Shown here one piece after another: positions 1-7,186 of a DNA stretch of 16,401 bases (position 1 is its first letter; each line of letters opens with the position of its first letter). The stretch is from an uncultured Peptococcaceae bacterium. GTDB lineage: Bacteria > Bacillota > Desulfotomaculia > Desulfotomaculales > Desulfallaceae. The notes beneath the pieces were generated by a model that saw nothing but the letters and a program-made list of their open reading frames with translations, was not told the DNA's origin and did no database searches. The position numbers were made by a program, and so were the translations under genes. The stretch spans positions 1-16,401 of the forward strand of contig CAJYBN010000036.1 in assembly GCA_913064925.1 (NCBI GenBank). The letters are read 5' to 3'.

Positions 1-179
1 CGATCTTTTTCCTGGCGGTAAAACCCCACGACTGCGCGGGTAACGGCGCCGATGGCCTCGATCCGAGCGAAACGTATACAGTTTTTTTGGCAAAAATCAG
101 TTAGTCCCCCCAGCAAGTCGCTTCCTTTGGGCAGCCTGCCCATGTAGATTTTGCCTTGTTTACCAGTTTGTGAAAACAT
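1..179 (-). CDS. PCC/DUF296 domain protein, 5' part only
   Basis: The first 59 codons of a minus-strand gene are visible; the rest lies beyond the left edge. The ATG at 179-177 is preceded by GGAGGTG (194-188) with eight bases between. The protein begins MFSQTGKQGKIYMGRLPKGS and continues with a DLLGGL helix start, a segment FARIEAIGAVTRAVVGFY and a following charged turn. This pattern (short strand, G-x-DLL helix, then a strand containing IGAV and GFY) is that of the PCC domain (PF03479, DUF296). That domain is found alone in small bacterial proteins of about 140 residues and in plant AT-hook proteins. Its biochemical role in bacteria is not settled. The assignment rests on remembered family pattern. 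The gene is divergent from the methyltransferase gene at 272, with a shared 92-base upstream region. Confidence 0.72.
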   Translation of the reverse strand, partial: MFSQTGKQGKIYMGRLPKGSDLLGGLTDFCQKNCIRFARIEAIGAVTRAVVGFYRQEKD

Positions 180-271
180 CCGTCAATCACCTCCGTTTTA
201 TTTATTTTAACCATATAATCTAATATTCCTGTCCCTTTTTATTTCATCAATATTGAGGTGAACTTTGAACC
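180..271. promoter_or_regulatory. divergent intergenic region with a TATAAT box
   Basis: This AT-rich spacer separates two divergent genes and must hold promoters for both. On the plus strand TATAAT is present at 214-219, but no good -35 sits 16-18 bases upstream. On the minus strand TTGATG (249-244) lies 19 bases before TATTAG (224-219), a weak pair. The plus-strand ribosome binding site GAGGTG is at 255-260, eleven bases before the ATG at 272. The promoter placement is a guess. Confidence 0.3.
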
Positions 272-1459
272 ATGAACGATCTTGCCGGCTTGATTAAATA
301 CGAAATCCAAACGCAAGGGCCCATAACCTTCGCCCGGTTTATGGAGATGGCCCTGTACCATCCCGAACTGGGTTATTATTCGTCACCCGCGGCCGATATC
401 GGTCGTTCGGGCGATTACTACACCGCACCCAGCGTCAGCCCCCTTTTCGGCACCATGCTGGCCAGGCAGTTTGCGGAAATGTGGCGGAAGCAGGGCTGCC
501 CGTCGCCGTGGGCGCTGGTGGAATACGGCCCGGGTACCGGCGCCTTGGCCCGGGATGTGCTGAACGCGTCCCGGCAAAGGTACCCGGATTTTTACGAAGC
601 ACTTACATATTACTTGGTTGAAATCAGCCCCGGTCTGCGCGAAAGGCAACGCCGCGAGCTGTGCAGCCAATTACAGGATGCCACTAAATTCCGGTGGGTC
701 GACGGCGCGGCGAAAGCCGTGGATTCCGGCGCAATCGCAGGCTGCATTTTCGCCAACGAGCTGGTGGATGCTTTACCCGTGCACCTCGTGCAGCGTTCGG
801 CAAGCGGCCTTATGGAACTGTACGTAAATTACAACAGTCGGGAATTTTGCCTGGTCGAGGGTCCTCCATCCACTGCAGAGTTGGAAAATTATTTCGTGAT
901 GCAACACGTGGAACTGGCCGTAGGTCAGAAGGCGGAAGTGAATCTGCTAGCCGGCAAGTGGCTGTCGGAAATAGCCGACAGCTTAGGAAAGGGATACGTG
1001 ATGATTATCGATTACGGTGCAACGGCTGCTGAATTATACGCATCGCACCGCTTCAAAGGTACCTTAAGGTGTTTCCACAAGCACCGTTTAATTGAAAATC
1101 CCTTTGTCAACATCGGTCAGCAGGACATCACCGCCCACGTTAACTTTACGGCTTTGGCCATGTGGGGTGCCCGGCTGGGATTACAGGAACTGGGCCTGGT
1201 GTCACAACCGCAGTTTTTGTTGAACCTGGGCATCCTGGATGAGCTTCAAGGTCATGATAATTTCACCCACGACGCTACATGGCACAAAAAAACCGCGGCT
1301 TTCAAACAGCTGGTATTACCGGGAGGGATGGGGGACATTTTTAAGGTACTGCTGATGTACAAAGGTTTTCCCGTGCCACCGGAACTTACCGGCCTCAAAT
1401 ACAAGGCCGGTTTAGCCGCACCCCAGATCATTGCCCTGCGCGGCGGTGAAGAAAAATGA
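272..1459 (+). CDS. SAM-dependent methyltransferase, MidA/NDUFAF7 family
   Basis: A 395-residue protein of the MidA (DUF185) family. The eukaryotic member, NDUFAF7, methylates an arginine of the NDUFS2 subunit of respiratory complex I; bacterial substrates are mostly unknown. The family's N-terminal signature is intact: GPITFARFMEMALYHPELGYY followed by GDYYTAP and LFG at roughly residues 16-60. The SAM-binding motif I is EYGPGTG at residues 84-90. Further landmarks are FANELVDALPVHL near residue 167 and IIDYG near 244. Length is normal for the family. The start is supported by GAGGTG upstream. The stop overlaps the next ATG (ATGA at 1456-1459), so the two genes are translationally coupled. 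A complex I target is not implied here; the only Nuo-like genes in view are a damaged pair more than 13 kb away. Confidence 0.9.
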   Translation: MNDLAGLIKYEIQTQGPITFARFMEMALYHPELGYYSSPAADIGRSGDYYTAPSVSPLFGTMLARQFAEMWRKQGCPSPWALVEYGPGTGALARDVLNASRQRYPDFYEALTYYLVEISPGLRERQRRELCSQLQDATKFRWVDGAAKAVDSGAIAGCIFANELVDALPVHLVQRSASGLMELYVNYNSREFCLVEGPPSTAELENYFVMQHVELAVGQKAEVNLLAGKWLSEIADSLGKGYVMIIDYGATAAELYASHRFKGTLRCFHKHRLIENPFVNIGQQDITAHVNFTALAMWGARLGLQELGLVSQPQFLLNLGILDELQGHDNFTHDATWHKKTAAFKQLVLPGGMGDIFKVLLMYKGFPVPPELTGLKYKAGLAAPQIIALRGGEEK

Positions 1460-1857
1460 TTGAAACATTTACATTTTGCAGCGATACACCCTGCCAAATA
1501 CATATGCTCGTCACCAGGACGGCGCAGGGGGTCATTGTGCAAATGTTGGGCGGTGATGAGCCCCATATCGGCGCCACGGTTATTTCCCACCCGCGTCCAA
1601 GTTTGGCCGATCAAACCTTGACCAGCTGCAATTCCATTGTCATACCCGAACTGGGACACAAAGAGGATGAACTGGCCAAGCCCCTGGCAGAAAAAATTGC
1701 CACCACCCTGAACTGCCCGGTGGTCTTTGTGGCCGGAATACATGTCCATAACGCTTGCCCGGCGACAATAAGCCGCATCATACAATCATGCCAGCGGCTG
1801 GTTGACGAGTTCCTGGCATCGGTAAAAACCGGTAACAGGACTGAAAGTAATAAATGA
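1456..1857 (+). CDS. LpdD-like (prenylated-flavin chaperone-like) small protein
   Basis: A 133-residue soluble protein. Visible landmarks are GGDEPHIGA near residues 32-40, HPRPSLAD shortly after, LGHKEDELAKPLAEKIA in the middle and VVFVAGIHVHNA near residue 90. This order (GG-x-x-PHIGA, PRPSL, GHKEDELA, AGIH-x-x-NA) is what I recall for the LpdD-like family, which is related to a proteasome-assembly-chaperone fold. Some members accompany UbiD-type decarboxylases. No decarboxylase or flavin prenyltransferase gene is in view, so that role cannot be assumed. The start overlaps the methyltransferase stop by ATGA. It is the middle gene of a three-gene operon ending at the terminator near 2100. 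Family call moderately sure; function unknown. Confidence 0.6.
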   Translation: MIETFTFCSDTPCQIHMLVTRTAQGVIVQMLGGDEPHIGATVISHPRPSLADQTLTSCNSIVIPELGHKEDELAKPLAEKIATTLNCPVVFVAGIHVHNACPATISRIIQSCQRLVDEFLASVKTGNRTESNK

Positions 1858-1896
1858 CATGCTTACCGGGCACAATACGGGCAGGAGGTGGTTTTC

Positions 1897-2082
1897 TTGT
1901 CCAAGTCATTTAGTGCCGGAAGCTCCGGATCCGGCAGTAGTGCAAGCAAGTCCAAGAGCAAGTGCGCGTCCAGCAAGCGTACCGGGAACGGGTCGTTGAG
2001 CAGCAAAAAACCTTTTGATGAAGCCTTAGAGAGTTCTGAATCTGAAAGCAGTATGGGCGAAAGTTCGGAATCAAGCGTTTAA
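1897..2082 (+). CDS. serine-rich small protein, unknown function
   Basis: I do not recognise this gene. Starting from TTG 1897, which follows AGGAGG (1883-1888) by eight bases, it encodes 61 residues of which 25 are serine. A GTG start at 1888 would fall inside the ribosome binding site and is less likely. Charge is split: residues 18-38 carry seven Lys/Arg and no acid, while residues 41-58 carry seven Asp/Glu and no base. There is one cysteine (residue 23), no aromatic residue besides two Phe, no signal peptide and no membrane segment. It is presumably disordered. It lies 39 bases after the LpdD-like gene and is followed four bases after its stop by a strong terminator, so it is the last gene of that operon. 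The ribosome binding site and the terminator argue for a real gene. Confidence 0.6.
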   Translation: MSKSFSAGSSGSGSSASKSKSKCASSKRTGNGSLSSKKPFDEALESSESESSMGESSESSV

Positions 2083-2085
2083 AAT

Positions 2086-2110
2086 ACGGGGCATGGCCCC
2101 GTTTTTTCTT
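2086..2110 (+). terminator. intrinsic terminator of the methyltransferase operon
   Basis: A 7-bp perfect stem, ACGGGGC at 2086-2092 pairing with GCCCCGT at 2096-2102, has a three-base loop and runs directly into a T-tract (2102-2107). It stands immediately after the stop of the serine-rich gene. Confidence 0.85.
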
Positions 2111-2137
2111 GACACATTCCGTGCGCTAAAATATAAC
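2109..2137 (+). promoter_or_regulatory. sigma-A-type promoter upstream of the DUF456 remnant
   Basis: TTGACA at 2109-2114 and TATAAC at 2132-2137 are separated by exactly 17 bases, giving a consensus -35 and a five-of-six -10. The -35 starts directly after the terminator T-tract. It would transcribe the broken DUF456 gene starting at 2185. Confidence 0.6.
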
Positions 2138-2184
2138 AATAATAATAAAGTGATTAGGCAGGTGTGCCAAAGCGGAGGTTGCAT

Positions 2185-2416
2185 ATGACCATACTAGCAC
2201 TTGCCCTGGCCATACTGTTTTTTATCGCCGGCCTGGCGGGAACGCTGTTGCCCGTTTTGCCGGGCCCCATACTGATCTGGCTGGGCATGTTTATTTACGG
2301 CCGGCGCGCTCCGGTCGGGCTTCGGCACTCTGGTGGGCCTTCTGGGCGGGGCCATCATTAAGCTGGCCATTGAGCTGGTCATGATCGTTTGGTTTTTATT
2401 GGCTCTGTACCGCTAA
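2185..2416 (+). pseudogene. DUF456 membrane protein, internally deleted and frameshifted
   Basis: The ATG at 2185 follows GGAGG (2174-2178) by six bases and opens a good N-terminus. About 39 residues contain one membrane helix and the motif LAGTLLPVLPGPILIWLGM, typical of DUF456 family starts. Near 2300 the frame loses homology. The recognisable C-terminal end (ALRSGFGTLVGLLGG, then a hydrophobic helix ending in LALYR and TAA at 2414-2416) resumes in the next frame from about 2300. The family is usually about 160 residues; the two pieces here add up to about 76. The central 80 or so codons, including the middle helices, are therefore missing and the frame is shifted. Promoter and ribosome binding site look intact, so this may be a recent loss. 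In frame, translation would give a 58-residue product ending at 2361. Family assignment is from remembered pattern. Confidence 0.72.
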
Positions 2417-2586
2417 TCTTTTTCGTCAAACTCTTCCCCCAGCGGCCCGCCGGCCTCGTTTAATTGGAAACCCGGCAAATCCTTTGCCCGTCTGGCCGCA
2501 TCCCGTAAAACCTCCTCGCCTGTTTCTTCGCGCTCCATGCGGTTATGTACCTGGCTGACTCCCGCGCGGCTTTCCTTTTTCGGCAT
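2413..2586 (-). CDS. small charged hypothetical protein
   Basis: Not recognised. The likely start is the ATG at 2586-2584, preceded by GAGGTG (2598-2593) with six bases between; the frame is open further upstream but without a better start. The 57-residue product begins MPKKESRAG, has a strongly charged middle (REETGEEVLRDAARRAKDL) and an acidic tail (GEEFDEKD). It has no membrane segment and no cysteine. It lies 49 bases downstream of rnhA on the same strand and probably shares its transcript. Its stop (2415-2413) overlaps the TAA of the DUF456 remnant, so the two are convergent. Small hydrophilic proteins of this kind occur in spore formers, but I see no SASP motif. Confidence 0.55.
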   Translation of the reverse strand: MPKKESRAGVSQVHNRMEREETGEEVLRDAARRAKDLPGFQLNEAGGPLGEEFDEKD

Positions 2587-2635
2587 GCATATCACCTCGC
2601 GGTTATTATTTGCCGCCAGCATTACAATTATTACT

Positions 2636-3151
2636 CTACTCTGAGCCGGCCGGTAGTTCATCCCGCAGCCGCGGGCCTTTTTTCATGGCTTCCACGGCCA
2701 GCTTGTCACAGCGGTTGTTGTACTCGTTTTCCGCGTGTCCCTTGACCCACACCCAGCGCACCTGGTGTACAGAAGCTAATTGCCAAATCCTTTCCCAAAG
2801 ATCGGCATTTTTCGCCGGTTGTTTCTCGCTACGCATCCACCCGCGCGCACGCCACCTGGCTACCCAGCCCTTGTTCATGGCGTCAACAATGTATTTGCTA
2901 TCCGAATAAACGGTAACCCGGCATGGCTCTTTCAGGCTTTCCAGTCCCTTAATGACGGCCATGAGTTCCATGCGGTTGTTGGTGGTGTTTGCGAAAGCCC
3001 CGGATAACTCCTTTTCATGAGAACCGTATTTTAATATGGTCCCATAGCCGCCCGGGCCGGGATTTCCACTGCATGCCCCGTCAGTGTATATTTCCACTTC
3101 CTTAATGTTATCCACCTCGCTTTCTGAGGCCTGCCGCGGTAATTGTACCAT
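2636..3151 (-). CDS. rnhA: ribonuclease HI
   Basis: RNase HI cleaves the RNA strand of RNA-DNA hybrids. The hallmark motif IYTDGACSGNPGPGGYG carries the first catalytic Asp. NNRMELMAVIKGL carries the Glu, VYSDSKYIVDA the second Asp and NNRCDKLAVEA the last Asp; the DEDD set is thus complete. The basic-handle region (GWVARWRARGWMRSEK) and VKGHAENEYNN are also present. The start is unclear. The coordinates here use the ATG at 3151, which has no ribosome binding site and adds 15 residues not found in typical members. A TTG at 3196 also lacks one. The only good site, GAGGTG at 3118-3113, sits six bases before an ATT codon at 3106-3104. That is where homologs begin and would give the usual length of about 156 residues. 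The gene is divergent from the BMP transporter operon. Confidence 0.95.
   Translation of the reverse strand: MVQLPRQASESEVDNIKEVEIYTDGACSGNPGPGGYGTILKYGSHEKELSGAFANTTNNRMELMAVIKGLESLKEPCRVTVYSDSKYIVDAMNKGWVARWRARGWMRSEKQPAKNADLWERIWQLASVHQVRWVWVKGHAENEYNNRCDKLAVEAMKKGPRLRDELPAGSE
3104..3118 (-). promoter_or_regulatory. ribosome binding site before a possible AUU start of rnhA
   Basis: On the minus strand GAGGTGG (3118-3112) is followed by ATAAC and then ATT (3106-3104), which opens the sequence IKEVEIYTDGA. Spacing is ideal for initiation, but no ATG, GTG or TTG stands there. AUU is a known rare start codon (infC of Escherichia coli). Confidence 0.45.
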
Positions 3152-3253
3152 GATTGCTAATTGCTGGCAATAAAAGTATTGACTATATAGTATCAAATTT
3201 TATGTTTTTTATCGTTTCCAGCAGGATTTTATGTTATAAGAAAGAATAGAAAT

Positions 3254-3281
3254 TTGGTGGCTCGATAAATAACATTATACT
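3254..3281 (+). promoter_or_regulatory. candidate promoter of the BMP transporter operon
   Basis: TTGGTG (3254-3259) and TATACT (3276-3281) are separated by 16 bases, about 75 bases before the TTG start at 3357. The intervening leader shows no purine-riboswitch core. The match is moderate and unsupported by other data. Confidence 0.35.
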
Positions 3282-3356
3282 GGACCCGGATGGGAGGGAT
3301 GCGATAATATTTGATTTTTCACTTAATAATTTAATTGAATAAGGAGGTTTTATTTT

Positions 3357-4496
3357 TTGAGCAATAAAAGCTGGCGATTGATTTCTGTATTCATACTGGT
3401 TTTATTGATCTCCCTGGCAGCCGCGGGGTGCGGCGGCGGTGGGATAGACGAAAATAAAAACGAAGTGGAAAAATTGAAGGTAGGCTTTGTATACATCGGT
3501 TCAGTTAAAGACGGCGGGTGGTCGCAAGCCCATGATGAAGGCAGACAGTATCTGGAGAAAGAACTACCGTACGTAGACGCCAGTGATTACGTAGAAAACG
3601 TACCCGAGAGCCCTGGTGATGCAGAACGGGTGATCACCCAGCTTGCCGAGCAGGGTAACAAAATCATCTTTACCACCAGCTTCGGTTACATGGACCCCAC
3701 CATTAACGTGGCTAAAAATTACCCCGACGTAACCTTCCTGCATTGCTCGGGCTATAAAACCGCCGAAAACGTGGGTGCATATTTCGGCCGCATGTACCAG
3801 GCCCGTTACCTTTCAGGCTTGGTCGCAGGCAAAGCTACTGTAAGTAATATTATAGGCTACGTTGCCGCCATGCCCATACCCGAAGTAATACGCGGCATCA
3901 ACGCCTTCACCCTGGGCGTGAAGAAGGTAAACCCCGAAGCCAAGGTTAAGGTAGTCTGGACAAATACCTGGATTGATCCATCAGCGGCCAAGCGCGCGGC
4001 CGAGGCGCTGCTTGATGCCGGGGCGGACGTTATCACCCAACACCAGGATTCTCCTGCTCCGCAGCAGGCAGCCCAGGCAGCCGGAAAGCTGGGCATTGGA
4101 TACAACAGCGATATGAGTAAAGCAGCGCCCAAAGCCGTAATGACCTCTCCCATTTGGAATTGGGGTCCCTATTACGTGGAAACGGTTAAGGCCATTAAGG
4201 AGGGTACCTGGGACAGCACGCCCAAGTGCGCCAGCCTGACATACTGGGGCGGCCTGGAAGACGGTGTTGTAGGACTGGCCCCTTTCGGGCCCATGGTACC
4301 TGACGAAGTGAAGCAGCTGGTGGAACAGGAAAAACAGCGCATCATCAGCGGCGCATGGGATGTCTTTACGGGCCCCATTAAAGATCAAAAAGGTGAGGTT
4401 AGGATCGCCGACGGCAAAAGGATGACCGACGAAGAAATGCTTAACATGAACTGGTTTGTCGAGGGTGTAGAAGGTACTATTCCCGCTCCCAAGTAA
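3357..4496 (+). CDS. BMP-family ABC transporter substrate-binding lipoprotein
   Basis: A 379-residue extracytoplasmic binding protein of the BMP (PF02608, PnrA/Med-like) family, whose known members bind purine nucleosides and related compounds. A lipoprotein signal spans residues 1-24 (Lys/Arg start, hydrophobic core ending SLAAAG) with the lipidated Cys at 25, followed by a glycine-rich linker. The BMP domain starts at about residue 41 with VGFVYIGSVKDGGWSQAHDEG. Other landmarks are ITQLAEQGNKIIFTTSFGYM, VGAYFGRMYQARYLSGLVAG and ADVITQHQDSP. The C-terminus (GPIKDQKGEVRIADG, NWFVEGVEGTIP) is typical. The TTG start has AAGGAGGT (3341-3348) eight bases upstream. It is the first gene of a five-gene transporter-xpt operon. 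A strong hairpin after its stop may keep its message more abundant than the downstream part. Ligand not determined; a purine is inferred from xpt. Confidence 0.92.
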   Translation: MSNKSWRLISVFILVLLISLAAAGCGGGGIDENKNEVEKLKVGFVYIGSVKDGGWSQAHDEGRQYLEKELPYVDASDYVENVPESPGDAERVITQLAEQGNKIIFTTSFGYMDPTINVAKNYPDVTFLHCSGYKTAENVGAYFGRMYQARYLSGLVAGKATVSNIIGYVAAMPIPEVIRGINAFTLGVKKVNPEAKVKVVWTNTWIDPSAAKRAAEALLDAGADVITQHQDSPAPQQAAQAAGKLGIGYNSDMSKAAPKAVMTSPIWNWGPYYVETVKAIKEGTWDSTPKCASLTYWGGLEDGVVGLAPFGPMVPDEVKQLVEQEKQRIISGAWDVFTGPIKDQKGEVRIADGKRMTDEEMLNMNWFVEGVEGTIPAPK

Positions 4497-4512
4497 AAAC
4501 CGTTGGAAAATG

Positions 4513-4544
4513 ATGGTTGCTGGCGAGCACTCGCCAGCAACCAT
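4513..4544 (+). promoter_or_regulatory. strong intergenic hairpin between binding-protein and ATPase genes
   Basis: A near-perfect inverted repeat: GGTTGCTGGCGAG (4515-4527) pairs with CTCGCCAGCAACC (4530-4542), and two more A-T pairs extend it outward. The loop is only two to four bases. No T-tract follows, so it is not a standard terminator. Its place just after the binding-protein stop fits a 3'-stabilising or processing element, or a leaky stop. Confidence 0.7.
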
Positions 4545-4562
4545 TGCTAAGGGGCAAAAGTG

Positions 4563-6092
4563 ATGACGGCACCGTATCTTGTGGAACTAAAAAACATAAC
4601 TAAAAGGTTTCCCGGAGTGGTAGCCAACGACGGGGTGGATTTCAACGTCCGCAAAGGCGAAATACATGTATTGCTGGGCGAAAACGGTTCCGGGAAAAGC
4701 ACGTTAATGTCGGTGCTTGCCGGGCTTTACCGCCCCGACAAGGGTGAAATAGTAGTCGACGGTACCAGGCGCGTTTTCCGCTCGCCCAGGGACGCCATCA
4801 AAGCCGGCATAGGCATGATTCACCAGCATTTTAAATTGATTGACTCGCTTACCGTTGCGGAAAACGTCATTTTGGGCGATGACAGCACGCCGCCCGTTTT
4901 GCGCTTACAGGACATCCAGCGCAAACTGGAGGAACTTTCTAAAAAGTACGGTTTGCATATCAACCCCTCCTCCATGGTTTGGCAGCTTTCCTTAGGAGAA
5001 AAGCAACGGGTGGAAATCGTCAAGATGCTGTACCGGGGTTCCCGAGTGCTCGTACTGGACGAACCGACCGCCGTTTTAACGCCGCAGGAAACCCACGAAC
5101 TGTTTCACATCCTCAGAGAAATGGCCAAAGCGGGACGGGGCATTGTATTGATAACCCATAAAATGCAGGAAGTCATGGAGATTGCCGACCGGGTTACGGT
5201 GCTGCGCCGCGGTAAGGTTGTGGCCACCCTGACCAGGGAACAAATCAACCGCAGGGAATTGGCCTGGCTTATGGTAGGCCGCGACGTGGTGATACAGTAC
5301 AAAAAAAAGGGATCCCCCGGGAATAAAAAAGTACTGGAAGTGGATAACGTCCACTGCCTCAGCGACTTGGGCCGCCCTTGTCTCAAGGGGGTATCCTTCA
5401 CGGTGCACAGCGGGGAAATTTTCGGCATCGCGGGCGTAGCGGGAAACGGGCAGCGAGAGCTGGCCGAGGTGATAACCGGCCTGCGGCCCGTCACCGGAGG
5501 GAAAATAATGATCGACGGCATCGATACTACCGGGCTATCCCCGCGCCAGATTATTGACCGCCGCGTAGCTTACGTGCCGGATGACCGACTGGGAACAGGG
5601 CTGGTACCGGGATTAAGTGCCGTAGACAACTTTATGCTCAAGAGCTACCGCCAAAGCGTCCTGCGCCGGGGACCTTTGCTAAACAAGCGCGCGGCCTACC
5701 AAAACAGCCGGGAACTGGTAAAGCAATTCGAAATACAAATCAGCAGCCTTGACGCTCCGGTAAAATTGATGTCGGGCGGAAACCTGCAAAGGTTACTGCT
5801 GGCCCGGGAAATTACCTCCGAACCGCTTTTGCTGGTCGCCGTGTACCCGATACGCGGCCTGGATATCAAAGCCACTCAATCAGTGCACAATATTTTGCTC
5901 CAACAGCGAGACAAAGGGGTGGCCATTCTTTTAATTTCCGAAGATCTTGACGAATTATTTAAACTAAGCGACCGCATCGGCGTCATCTACGACGGCCGGA
6001 TCACCGGCATTATGCCGGCGGAAATGACCGACGTGGAGGAAGTGGGGCTGCTCATGATGGGGTCCGCAGGAACGGGAGAAATGGCTACATGA
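4563..6092 (+). CDS. nucleoside/purine-type ABC transporter ATPase with two ABC domains
   Basis: About 509 residues, the double-ABC arrangement used by BMP-dependent importers. Domain 1 has Walker A GENGSGKST (residues 39-47), Q-loop MIHQHFKLIDSLTVAEN, signature LSLGEKQRVEI and Walker B VLVLDEPTAVLTP. Domain 2 has the degenerate P-loop usual for this family (GVAGNGQREL near 290), signature LMSGGNLQRLLLARE and the end motif RGLDIKA. In domain 2 the common PTRG reads PIRG (VYPIRGLD), a minor oddity. The ATG at 4563 follows AAGGGG (4549-4554) by eight bases; a GTG at 4560 is an alternative. It powers the two permeases that follow and overlaps the first by ATGA (6089-6092). Confidence 0.93.
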   Translation: MTAPYLVELKNITKRFPGVVANDGVDFNVRKGEIHVLLGENGSGKSTLMSVLAGLYRPDKGEIVVDGTRRVFRSPRDAIKAGIGMIHQHFKLIDSLTVAENVILGDDSTPPVLRLQDIQRKLEELSKKYGLHINPSSMVWQLSLGEKQRVEIVKMLYRGSRVLVLDEPTAVLTPQETHELFHILREMAKAGRGIVLITHKMQEVMEIADRVTVLRRGKVVATLTREQINRRELAWLMVGRDVVIQYKKKGSPGNKKVLEVDNVHCLSDLGRPCLKGVSFTVHSGEIFGIAGVAGNGQRELAEVITGLRPVTGGKIMIDGIDTTGLSPRQIIDRRVAYVPDDRLGTGLVPGLSAVDNFMLKSYRQSVLRRGPLLNKRAAYQNSRELVKQFEIQISSLDAPVKLMSGGNLQRLLLAREITSEPLLLVAVYPIRGLDIKATQSVHNILLQQRDKGVAILLISEDLDELFKLSDRIGVIYDGRITGIMPAEMTDVEEVGLLMMGSAGTGEMAT

Positions 6093-7186
6093 TGACGGTG
6101 TTCAGCGGCTATGTAATCGAAAAAAGGCTGGTTCCTTCTTCGACATCTTTCGTGATAGTACCGCTGGTGTCCATCATTTTAGCCTTGCTGGTGGGTGCCG
6201 TATTCCTGGTGCTGTCCGGGCACAACTTCTGGGAAGTGTATAAGGTCATGTTCGCCGGCGCTTTTGGCTCCATCTACGGCATAACGGAAACCATCGTCAA
6301 GGCCATACCTTTGACCATAACCGGGCTGGGCGTGGCGCTGGCCTTTCGCATGCAGTTGTGGAATATCGGCGGGGAAGGACAGCTGTACATGGGCGCGTTT
6401 GCCGCCACCTGGGTGGCCTTGAACTTTTCCGATGCCGAAGAATGGTGGGTGCTGCCGCTCATGATAACGCTGGGCATGCTGGCCGGGGGCTTGTGGGCGC
6501 TTGTACCGGCCATACCCCGGGCTATCTGGGGAGTTAACGAAATTATCACCACCTTAATGCTCAATTATGTGGCTATTTTTTGGGTGGATTATCTCGTTTA
6601 CGGTCCCTGGAAAGACCCCAACGGTTATAACTTTCCCCTGACAGCCCCTTTTTCGCCAGCTGCTATACTGCCGGTACTGGGCCACTCGCGCATCCATGCC
6701 GGGCTGTTTTTCGGCCTGTTCATCGCCCTGTTGTTTTATATAATCATTTACCACACCCGGTGGGGCTACGAGATCAGGGTTTGCGGCGAAAGCCCCGATG
6801 CGGCGCGTTATGCCGGCATCAACATCAATAAAAACATCTTGCTGGTAATGTTTGTCAGCGGCGCTGTCTGCGGGCTTGCCGGCATGGCGGAAGTATCCGG
6901 CATTGCTCACCGCCTGCAGCACGGCCTCAGCACCGGTTACGGGTATACGGCCATTATCATCGCCTGGCTCAGCAGGTTGCATCCCTTTGTCATCATAGTG
7001 GTCGCTTTCTTGTTCGGCGCCCTTCAAGTCGGCGGCTATATAGTGCAAACAAGCGGCATTCCCTCCTCCATGGTGGCCATGCTCCAGGGACTGCTCCTGT
7101 TTTTCGTCCTGGGAGGGGAACTGCTAACCAATTACAGAATTGCCAGGAAAACTCCCGCCTATTCATCAGGGGATGATGCGTCATGA
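6089..7186 (+). CDS. ABC transporter permease 1 (BMP/nucleoside class)
   Basis: A 365-residue integral membrane protein of the BPD_transp_2 family. It has a short N-terminal cytoplasmic part and eight or more hydrophobic segments, the first at about residues 20-44. Family landmarks are AFRMQLWNIGGEGQLYMGA near residue 88, WGVNEIITTLMLNYVA near 148 and the cytoplasmic loop GESPDAARYAGINI near 232. The fold is that of the larger of the two permeases normally paired in BMP importers. The start overlaps the ATPase stop and the stop overlaps the next permease start, both by ATGA, so subunit synthesis is coupled. No truncation was seen. Confidence 0.93.
   Translation: MMTVFSGYVIEKRLVPSSTSFVIVPLVSIILALLVGAVFLVLSGHNFWEVYKVMFAGAFGSIYGITETIVKAIPLTITGLGVALAFRMQLWNIGGEGQLYMGAFAATWVALNFSDAEEWWVLPLMITLGMLAGGLWALVPAIPRAIWGVNEIITTLMLNYVAIFWVDYLVYGPWKDPNGYNFPLTAPFSPAAILPVLGHSRIHAGLFFGLFIALLFYIIIYHTRWGYEIRVCGESPDAARYAGININKNILLVMFVSGAVCGLAGMAEVSGIAHRLQHGLSTGYGYTAIIIAWLSRLHPFVIIVVAFLFGALQVGGYIVQTSGIPSSMVAMLQGLLLFFVLGGELLTNYRIARKTPAYSSGDDAS

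Noticed and set aside
2413..2586. Small acid-soluble spore protein
   Set aside because: The size fits, but no alpha/beta or gamma SASP signature is recognisable, so it is left as hypothetical.
3282..3356. Purine riboswitch in the leader of the BMP-xpt operon
   Set aside because: I looked for the three-way-junction core and saw neither its conserved loops nor a following terminator; the leader is short and AT-rich.
3981..4544. 187-codon open frame antisense to the BMP gene
   Set aside because: It shadows a clear lipoprotein gene and begins within the intergenic hairpin; its composition is not protein-like.
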